Source of the DNA: Hyphomicrobiales bacterium
GTDB lineage: Bacteria > Pseudomonadota > Alphaproteobacteria > Rhizobiales > Beijerinckiaceae
Direction: 5' to 3'
NCBI GenBank assembly: GCA_900470775.1
Contig: UCBZ01000037.1
Span: 33,728-97,727, forward strand
DNA: 64,000 nt
Shown in pieces: positions 57,808 to 64,000 of this stretch (its first letter is position 1; the number at the start of each line of letters is the position of its first letter). The position numbers and the translations under genes are program-made. The notes beneath the pieces were generated by a model. The model was not told the origin of the DNA and ran no database searches. It worked only from the letters and a program-made list of their open reading frames with translations.

Positions 57808-60656
57808 GCGATACCAAGACCCCGGGCGACAAGACCTTGACCGTCGCCCCCCCGAAGACCCTGACGTTGAAGCGTCCTGTCGAACAGAGCACTGTCCGGC
57901 AGAGCTTCTCGCATGGGCGCTCCAAGCAGGTGGTCGTCGAGGTCAAGCGGCGCGTTGCCGGCTCCGAAGTCAAGGAGCAGCCTTCGGTGCGCGCGCCGCA
58001 GCCGCAGGTTCAGCAGGCCGCTCCCCGCCCGGTGCCGCCTACCCCGACACCGCCGGCGCGCCCCTCTTCCGGCATGCTTCTGCGCACCCTCTCCGAAGAC
58101 GAGAAGGATGCGCGTCAGCGCGCCCTTTCGGATTCACGAGGCCGGGAGGCGGAAGCCCGCCGCATCGCCGAGGATGAGGCCCGCCAGCGCGCGCTCGTCG
58201 CCGAGCGCGAGCGGCAGGAGCGCGAATCCGCCCTCGCCCGCCAGCGCGAGGAAGAAGAGCGTCGCCGCCAGGAAGACGACCGCAAGCGTCGCGCCGAAAG
58301 CGCCGCCCGCCAGCGCATGGACGAGCCGCAGGCCCCGCGCCCACCGCAGCCGCCGCGCGAGTTCACGCCGGCTCCGCAGCCGCAGCCCGACAACGGCGCT
58401 GCGCCGAATCCGGCCCCGGCCTATGCCCAGACTCCGCGCCCGGCACCGTCGGGTCCGCGTCCCGATTTCGCGCCGCGGACCCCGATGCGCGACATCGGCG
58501 CGCGCCCGCCCCGGCTCGATTCGCGCCCGCCGCGCCTCGATACCCCGCGTCCGCCGCGACCGGTCGATGCGACCGCGCCCGCCGAACCAGCAGTCATCCG
58601 GCCGACGCGTCAGGCGCCCTCCAGCGCCGCGCCGCGCAGCCGTCCCGATGAGGGTGAGGCGCGTCCCGCCTTCCGCCGCCCCGGCGGCTTTGCCGGCGGC
58701 CCGCCGCGTGGTGCCCCCGTGCCGGCGCCCAAGACTCCCAAGGTCGGCGAAAAGGTTCGCGGTCGCCTGACACTGTCGACCGCGACCGGCGGTGACGACG
58801 AGCGCACGCGTTCGGTCGCGGCCTTCCGCCGCCGCGTCCAGCGCATGACCGGACATCGCGCCTCGGATGTCGCCAAGGAGCGCGTGATGCGCGAGGTGAT
58901 CATCCCGGAGACGATCACCATCCAGGAACTCGCCAACCGCATGACGGAGCGCGGCGTCGACGTCATCCGCCTGCTGATGAAGCAGGGCGCGATGCACAAG
59001 ATCACCGACGTGATCGACGCCGACACTGCCCAGCTCGTGGCCGAGGAAATGGGCCACACCGTCAAGCGCGTCGCCGATTCCGACGTCGAAGGCGGCCTGT
59101 TCGACACGCCCGATACCGACGACAGCCAGGTCACACGGCCAGCCGTCGTCACGATCATGGGCCATGTCGACCACGGCAAGACTTCGCTGCTCGACGCGAT
59201 CCGCCAGACTCATGTCGTCACCGGCGAGGCCGGCGGCATCACACAGCATATCGGCGCCTATCAGGTGATGACGCCTTCGGGCGCCAAGGTGACCTTCATC
59301 GACACGCCCGGCCACGCCGCCTTTACGGCGATGCGCGCCCGCGGCGCCAAGGTGACGGACGTCGTCGTTCTCGTTGTCGCGGCCGATGACGGCGTCATGC
59401 CGCAGACGATCGAGGCCATCAACCACGCCAAGGCGGCAGGCGTTCCGCTGATCGTGGCGATCAACAAGATCGACAAGGCCGACGCCAGCCCCGAGCGGGT
59501 TCGCGCCGAACTGCTGCAATACGAGATCCAGGTCGAGACGCTGGGCGGCGAGACGCTGGAAATTGAGGTTTCCGCCAAGACCGGCAAGAATCTCGACAAG
59601 CTGCTCGAGGCGATCGCGCTGCAGGCCGAACTGCTCGACCTGAAGGCCAATCCCGACCGTCCGGCCGAGGGCACCGTGATCGAGGCCAAGCTCGACCGTG
59701 GCCGTGGCCCGGTCGCGACGGTTCTTGTCCAGCGCGGCACGCTGCGCACCGGCGATATCGTCGTGGCAGGTTCCGAATGGGGCCGCGTGCGCGCCCTGAT
59801 CGGCGACACCGGCGCCCATATCAAGGAGGCGCCTCCGTCGCTTCCCGTCGAGGTGCTCGGCTTCAACGGCACGCCCGAGGCGGGCGACCGCGTCGCGGTG
59901 GTCGAGTCCGAGGCCCGCGCCCGCGAGATCACCGATTACCGCGAGCGCCAGAAGCGCGACCGCATCGCCGCGCGCGGCGGCGGATCGACGGCGGGCCGCT
60001 CGCTCGCCGACATGATGCGCGACCTCAAGGAAGGCGCCGGCCGCAAGGAATTCCCGCTCGTCATCAAGGGCGACGTGCAGGGTTCGGTCGAAGCCATCGT
60101 CGGGACGCTCGAGAAGGTCGGCAACGACGAGGTGCGCGCCCGCGTGCTGCAGTCGGGCGTCGGCGGCATCACCGAATCCGACATCACGCTGGCCCAGGCT
60201 TCGGGCGCGGCCGTGATCGGCTTCAACGTGCGTGCCCACAAGGAAGCGCGCGAGGCGGCCGAACGGGCCGGCGTCGAGATCCGCTACTACAACATCATCT
60301 ACAACCTCGTGGATGACGTGAAGGCGGCGATGTCGGGCCTGCTGGCCCCGACGCTCCGCGAGACAATGCTCGGCAACGCCCAGATCCTCGAGATCTTCGC
60401 GGTCTCGAAGGTCGGCAAGATCGCCGGCTGCCGCGTCACCGACGGCACGATCGAGCGCGGCGCCAATGTCCGCCTGATCCGCGACAATGTCGTGGTCCAT
60501 GAGGGCAAGCTCGCCCAGCTCAAGCGCTTCAAGGACGACGCCAAGGAAGTGGTGGCGGGCCAGGAGTGCGGCATGTCCTTCGAGAACTACCAGGACATGC
60601 GTGCCGGCGACGTCATCGAGTGCTACCGCGTCGAGGAGATCAAGCGCACGCTGTAA
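57804..60656 (+). CDS. infB: Translation initiation factor IF-2
   Basis: IF-2 is the GTPase that places fMet-tRNA on the 30S subunit. The 950-residue protein has a long, low-complexity N-terminus (to ~360) rich in Arg, Glu, Ala and Pro, then the IF2_N module ([31 protein letters not shown]). The GTPase domain has G1 GHVDHGKT (453-460), G3 DTPGH and G4 NKID, and domains II-IV complete the protein. The ATG overlaps the ylxR stop (ATGA). Confidence 0.97.
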   Translation: MSDTKTPGDKTLTVAPPKTLTLKRPVEQSTVRQSFSHGRSKQVVVEVKRRVAGSEVKEQPSVRAPQPQVQQAAPRPVPPTPTPPARPSSGMLLRTLSEDEKDARQRALSDSRGREAEARRIAEDEARQRALVAERERQERESALARQREEEERRRQEDDRKRRAESAARQRMDEPQAPRPPQPPREFTPAPQPQPDNGAAPNPAPAYAQTPRPAPSGPRPDFAPRTPMRDIGARPPRLDSRPPRLDTPRPPRPVDATAPAEPAVIRPTRQAPSSAAPRSRPDEGEARPAFRRPGGFAGGPPRGAPVPAPKTPKVGEKVRGRLTLSTATGGDDERTRSVAAFRRRVQRMTGHRASDVAKERVMREVIIPETITIQELANRMTERGVDVIRLLMKQGAMHKITDVIDADTAQLVAEEMGHTVKRVADSDVEGGLFDTPDTDDSQVTRPAVVTIMGHVDHGKTSLLDAIRQTHVVTGEAGGITQHIGAYQVMTPSGAKVTFIDTPGHAAFTAMRARGAKVTDVVVLVVAADDGVMPQTIEAINHAKAAGVPLIVAINKIDKADASPERVRAELLQYEIQVETLGGETLEIEVSAKTGKNLDKLLEAIALQAELLDLKANPDRPAEGTVIEAKLDRGRGPVATVLVQRGTLRTGDIVVAGSEWGRVRALIGDTGAHIKEAPPSLPVEVLGFNGTPEAGDRVAVVESEARAREITDYRERQKRDRIAARGGGSTAGRSLADMMRDLKEGAGRKEFPLVIKGDVQGSVEAIVGTLEKVGNDEVRARVLQSGVGGITESDITLAQASGAAVIGFNVRAHKEAREAAERAGVEIRYYNIIYNLVDDVKAAMSGLLAPTLRETMLGNAQILEIFAVSKVGKIAGCRVTDGTIERGANVRLIRDNVVVHEGKLAQLKRFKDDAKEVVAGQECGMSFENYQDMRAGDVIECYRVEEIKRTL

Positions 60657-60679
60657 GGCGTCCGCTTCGACACATGCAG

Positions 60680-60708
60680 GTCATGGCCGGGCCTTGCCCG
60701 GCCATGAC
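60680..60708. repeat. Perfect 13-bp-stem hairpin between infB and rbfA
   Basis: GTCATGGCCGGGC and GCCCGGCCATGAC flank CTT. It is followed by TCATTTC with no T run. It resembles half of the REP-like repeats elsewhere in the window and may act as an mRNA processing or stability element. Confidence 0.6.
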
Positions 60709-60753
60709 TCATTTCAGACCGTCCATCCGGTCCGATCCCGGAGAACGAGAACC

Positions 60754-61203
60754 ATGGCAAAACCATCCAAATTATCCGGCCCGAACCAGCGGCAGCTGCG
60801 CATCGGCGAACTGATCCGCCACGCGCTGGCGGAGTTGCTGTCGCGCGGCGACATCCATGACGAGGTGCTGGCCAAGCACGTCATCACCGTGCCGGAGGTC
60901 CGTCTCTCGACGGATCTGAAGCTCGCGACCTGCTTCGTCATGCCGCTCGGCGGCGGCGATGTCGCTCCCGTGCTGAAGGCGCTGAACACGCACAAGAAAT
61001 ACATTCGCGGCGAGATCGCTCATCGCGTGAACCTGAAATTCGCGCCCGATATCCGCTTCCTGCAGGATGAGAGCTTCGCCGAGGCCGAGCGCGTCGATGC
61101 CATCCTCTATTCCGACAAGGTCCGCCAGGACATCCTGAAGCAGCCGCTGCGGATCAATCAGGACGAACCGGCTTCAGACGACAAGGAGCCGGGCGATGAG
61201 TGA
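60754..61203 (+). CDS. rbfA: Ribosome-binding factor A
   Basis: RbfA assists late 30S maturation. The 149-residue protein has the KH-type RbfA fold (QRQLRIGELIRHALAELLSRGDIHD; VITVPEVRLSTDLKLATCFVMPLGG; INLKFAPDIRF-like RVNLKFAPDIRFLQDES). The ATG at 60754 follows GGAGAACGAGAA. It overlaps truB by 8 bp. Confidence 0.95.
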   Translation: MAKPSKLSGPNQRQLRIGELIRHALAELLSRGDIHDEVLAKHVITVPEVRLSTDLKLATCFVMPLGGGDVAPVLKALNTHKKYIRGEIAHRVNLKFAPDIRFLQDESFAEAERVDAILYSDKVRQDILKQPLRINQDEPASDDKEPGDE

Positions 61204-62155
61204 CCTCACCGCCGCCAACGACGCGGCCCCGGCCGATCAGGATCAGGGCCAGACCTTCGCTCCGCGCCCCAAGAAGCGCGACGTCCATGGCTGGGTCGTG
61301 CTCGACAAGCCGGTCGGCATGACCTCGACCCATGCGGTGGCCGTGGTCAAGCGCGCCTTTTCCGCCAAGAAGGCCGGCCATGCCGGCACGCTCGACCCCC
61401 TCGCCTCCGGCCTGCTGCCGATCGCGCTGGGCGAGGCGACCAAGACCGTCCCCTTCGTGATGGACGGGCGCAAGGCCTATCAGTTCACGGTCGCCTGGGG
61501 TTCGCAGACCAATACCGACGACACCGAGGGCAAGGTCATCGCGACCTCCGATGCGCGCCCCGACGAGGCCGCCATCGCGGCGCTGCTGCCGCGCTTCACC
61601 GGCACGATCAGCCAGGTGCCGCCGCAGTTCTCGGCCATCAAGATCGCCGGCGAGCGCGCCTATGATCTCGCCCGAGAGGGCGAGGCGGTCGTGCTGGAGG
61701 CGCGGCCCGTCGAGATCGACGCGTTGCGCATCGTCTCCCATGAGGCAGGCACGACGACTTTCGAGGCCGAATGCGGCAAGGGCACCTATGTCCGGGCGAT
61801 CGCGCGCGATCTCGGCATCGCGCTCGGCTGCCTCGGCCATGTCGCGCATCTCAGGCGCACCCGCGTCGGCCCGTTCGACATCGCGGATGCAGCCAACGTC
61901 GAGATGCTGCGCGAAAGCCCCGAGAGCGCGGCAGCCGCGCTGCTGCCGGTCAAGGCGGCGTTGACACTGATCCCGGAGATCGCGGTCCATCGCGATGCCG
62001 CGCTGCGGCTGAAGCGCGGCCAGAGCGTGCTGTTGCGGGGGCGCGACGCGCCGGTCGAGAGCGAGACCGTCTATGCAACCTCAGGCGGTATCCTGATCGC
62101 CACCGGCATCATCACGCAGGGCGAATTGGTGCCGCACAGGGTCTTCAACCTCTGA
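61196..62155 (+). CDS. truB: tRNA pseudouridine synthase B
   Basis: TruB makes pseudouridine 55 in the T-loop of tRNAs. The 319-residue protein has GWVVLDKPVGMTSTHAVAVVKRAF, the catalytic aspartate (Asp67) in GHAGTLDPLASGLLPIALGEATK, and KGTYVRAIARDLG. It is the last clear gene of the rimP operon; rpsO and pnp, common next genes, are not present here. A weak hairpin (CGGGC/GCCCG, 62159-62178) follows. Confidence 0.96.
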   Translation: MSDLTAANDAAPADQDQGQTFAPRPKKRDVHGWVVLDKPVGMTSTHAVAVVKRAFSAKKAGHAGTLDPLASGLLPIALGEATKTVPFVMDGRKAYQFTVAWGSQTNTDDTEGKVIATSDARPDEAAIAALLPRFTGTISQVPPQFSAIKIAGERAYDLAREGEAVVLEARPVEIDALRIVSHEAGTTTFEAECGKGTYVRAIARDLGIALGCLGHVAHLRRTRVGPFDIADAANVEMLRESPESAAAALLPVKAALTLIPEIAVHRDAALRLKRGQSVLLRGRDAPVESETVYATSGGILIATGIITQGELVPHRVFNL

Positions 62156-62306
62156 TTCCACGGGCTTTTGGCCCGTTTGAAAGGTCGCGTTAACGGCGAC
62201 TCGCTATGTCTCTCAGACAACGCTCCAGCATCTTCATAGTCTCGCCGCGCAGCCGCGGCATGGCTGCATGCCGGATTCGAGGCGGCGGCCGTGGAGACGA
62301 GATAGC

Positions 62307-64000
62307 ATGCGCGTAACGCATTTCCTGATCTGCACCATCGCTGCCGGCGGCGCAGCGATCCTTGCCAGCGGTTACGTCGCCTACAACCAGATGCAGGCGC
62401 TTTCGACGGCCCACGAGACGCGCAGCCTCGTCGTAACATCGGAAAGCATCAGCCGCGTCATCGAGCGCGCCGCGATCGAGCGTGGCGCGGTGACCCAACT
62501 GATCCTGGCCGAGGATACCGATGGCAAGATCGCGGCAACGAATGCCCAGGCGGCGCGCGACACGGATGCGCGTGTGACGCAGATGCAGGAGGGCTTCGCG
62601 GCCACCCCCTTCGCCAAGCGCCCAGAACTGGCCGGACCGGTCAGCCAAATCAGCCAGCGTCTCGCCCAGGCCCGCGCAGCCGCCCGGGCGGAAGGCGCCA
62701 AGCCTCTCGCGCAGCGCGATCCCAAGGCGGCCCAGGTCTTCAGCGCCACGCTGCTCGACCTGCTTACCCAGCAATCCGTCCTGCAGCGTCAGATCGGCGC
62801 GCGCATCGGCGATCTGAACGCCGACGTCAGCAACACCGTGTCGCTCGGCGAGTTTGCGACCACGATCCGTGAGGCCGCCGGCAGCCGCGCGGTCAACTAC
62901 ACGCAATATGTCGGCAGCGGCACGAAGCTCTCGCCGACGAACCTGTCCCAGGTCGACCGCCTGACAGGCCGCATCGAGCAACTTTGGGTGCTGGTCGACC
63001 AAGCCCTGGCGCAGATGCCGGAAACACCGCAGCTCAAGACAGCGCTCGATGCCGTCAAGACCGGCTTCCGCGACGAGGAGCTCAAGACTTACGCGGCCAT
63101 GTACGAGGCGGCCCGCGAGGGCAAGCCGGCCGGCATGAACCTGCCGGATTGGCGTAGCTGGGTGCAGAAGTCGCTCGCCACGATCCTTCAACTGCGCGAT
63201 GCAGCTTTCGAAGCGGCCAAGGCCGACATCGACGCCAGCATTTCGCTGGCCGGATGGCGGTTGGCGCTTTCTCTCCTTGCCATCCTCGTCGTGACAGGCG
63301 TCGTCGTCGGCATCGTCGTGGTGTTCAACCGGGGCGTGGTGCAGCCGCTGGGGCGGCTGGCCCATTCGGTCGACCTGATGCTGTCGGGCGCCGATGACGC
63401 CAGCATCCCGGCCAAGGTCGGCATGGTCGAGATTGACGCGATCAGCCACGCACTCGGCGATTTCCAGGCCAATATCCAGCGCGTCCGCGCGCTCGAAGAG
63501 CAGGAGCATGCGGCTGCCGCAGCCCGCCTTGCCCGAGCGCAGTCGATGGAGGCGGTCGTCTCGGATGTCGGGGAGGTCGTTGCGGCTGCGGCGGCCGGCG
63601 ATTTCTCGGCGCGGCTCCAGATCGACCAGGCGGATGCGCAGATGCAGAAGCTCGTCGCCGGCATCAACGAGATCAATGCGGTGGTGGATTCGGCGACGAG
63701 CGAGTTCGCCCGGGCTTTGTCGGCGGTCGCCGGCGGCGACCTGACGGTGCGGGTCGATTCGGCCTATCGCGGCAAGTTCGCCGAACTCAAGGGCGCGATC
63801 AACGACACGGTCGATCGCCTGTCCTCGACGGTGCGGACGATCCAGGTGACCTCGGCCGATGTCGGTCTCGCCGCCCGCGAGATCAATATGGGCGCCGACG
63901 ATCTCTCGAAGCGCACCGAGGAGCAGGCATCGAGCCTGGAGGAGACCGCAGCCACCACCGAGCAGCTCGCAGCCTCGGTGAAGGCCTCGGCCCAGGCCTC
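62307..64000 (+). CDS. Methyl-accepting chemotaxis protein, N-terminal part
   Basis: The reading frame is open from ATG 62307 to the window end (~564 codons), so the C-terminus is missing. It has an N-terminal membrane helix (~5-25), a helical periplasmic sensor region (~26-310), and a second helix (WRLALSLLAILVVTGVVVGIVVVF, ~316-340). Two HAMP-like segments follow (QPLGRLAHSVDLML and VVAAAAAGDFSARLQI onward), and the methyl-accepting domain begins in the last ~60 codons (DDLSKRTEEQASSLEETAATTEQLAASV). GGAGACGA precedes the start. The ligand is unknown. Confidence 0.92.
   Translation, partial: MRVTHFLICTIAAGGAAILASGYVAYNQMQALSTAHETRSLVVTSESISRVIERAAIERGAVTQLILAEDTDGKIAATNAQAARDTDARVTQMQEGFAATPFAKRPELAGPVSQISQRLAQARAAARAEGAKPLAQRDPKAAQVFSATLLDLLTQQSVLQRQIGARIGDLNADVSNTVSLGEFATTIREAAGSRAVNYTQYVGSGTKLSPTNLSQVDRLTGRIEQLWVLVDQALAQMPETPQLKTALDAVKTGFRDEELKTYAAMYEAAREGKPAGMNLPDWRSWVQKSLATILQLRDAAFEAAKADIDASISLAGWRLALSLLAILVVTGVVVGIVVVFNRGVVQPLGRLAHSVDLMLSGADDASIPAKVGMVEIDAISHALGDFQANIQRVRALEEQEHAAAAARLARAQSMEAVVSDVGEVVAAAAAGDFSARLQIDQADAQMQKLVAGINEINAVVDSATSEFARALSAVAGGDLTVRVDSAYRGKFAELKGAINDTVDRLSSTVRTIQVTSADVGLAAREINMGADDLSKRTEEQASSLEETAATTEQLAASVKASAQA

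Noticed and set aside
58134..60500. 788-codon open frame on the minus strand
   Set aside because: Antisense to infB.
62190..63509. 439-codon open frame on the minus strand
   Set aside because: Antisense to the chemoreceptor gene, which has clear membrane helices and HAMP motifs and an open frame to the window end.

Overview
The window looks like chromosomal DNA from an alphaproteobacterium of the order Hyphomicrobiales (Rhizobiales), closest in gene content to Bosea or Methylobacterium-type bacteria. This assignment is by gene content only. The signs are a GcrA cell-cycle regulator preceded by clustered GANTC sites, a 5-aminolevulinate synthase (HemA), an AapJQM-type amino-acid transporter, a long alphaproteobacterial dCTP deaminase, the argD-argF-hslO run, and the order nfuA-tsaB-rimI-plsC-miaB-phoH-ybeY-corC-lnt-XRE-metK-trmB-rimP-nusA-ylxR-infB-rbfA-truB. 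Most of the DNA is GC-rich, with tight operons and many ATGA start/stop overlaps.

Layout. 1-1535: the end of trpF and all of trpB. 1665-8013: a glycosyltransferase gene split by a 4.4-kb mobile element (2488-6902). 7958-16352: metabolic and stress genes (SCO, DUF892, an acyl-CoA ligase, phnX, a BaiN-type flavoprotein, tRNA-Gly(CCC), dcd, apaG). 16349-21530: arginine genes (argE forward; argD, argF, hslO and a HAD phosphatase reverse). 22097-30778: gcrA, the aap transporter genes, guaC, DMT and AbrB transporters, a WecG-type glycosyltransferase. 31203-34613: an SDR, an M20 amidohydrolase, hemA. 35103-41617: hslV-DUF2157-hslU, murJ, trpS, usp. 41805-62155: Fe-S assembly, tRNA modification, ribosome maturation and translation genes. 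62307-64000: the start of a chemoreceptor gene that runs off the window.

The most unusual object is the IS1595-like element at 2488-6902. It has 25-bp imperfect terminal inverted repeats and an exact 8-bp target duplication, and removing it restores the glycosyltransferase frame. Besides an ISXO2/IS1595-type DDE transposase it carries a small XRE repressor-like protein, an XRE-ImmA/IrrE metalloprotease, a second protein resembling a degenerate ImmA, two hypothetical genes, and a structured non-coding segment with a strong terminator. Three copies of the palindrome CAACG-N5-CGTTG lie only at control positions: two bracket a near-consensus transposase promoter and one sits just before the leftmost gene. 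Together these suggest that transposition is controlled by a repressor plus protease switch like that of phages and ICEs. That is inference, but it can be tested.

Other regulatory signals are a promoter plus intrinsic terminator in the leader of the rimP-nusA-infB operon (possible NusA attenuation), a perfect palindrome between an XRE gene and metK, and the GANTC cluster before gcrA.
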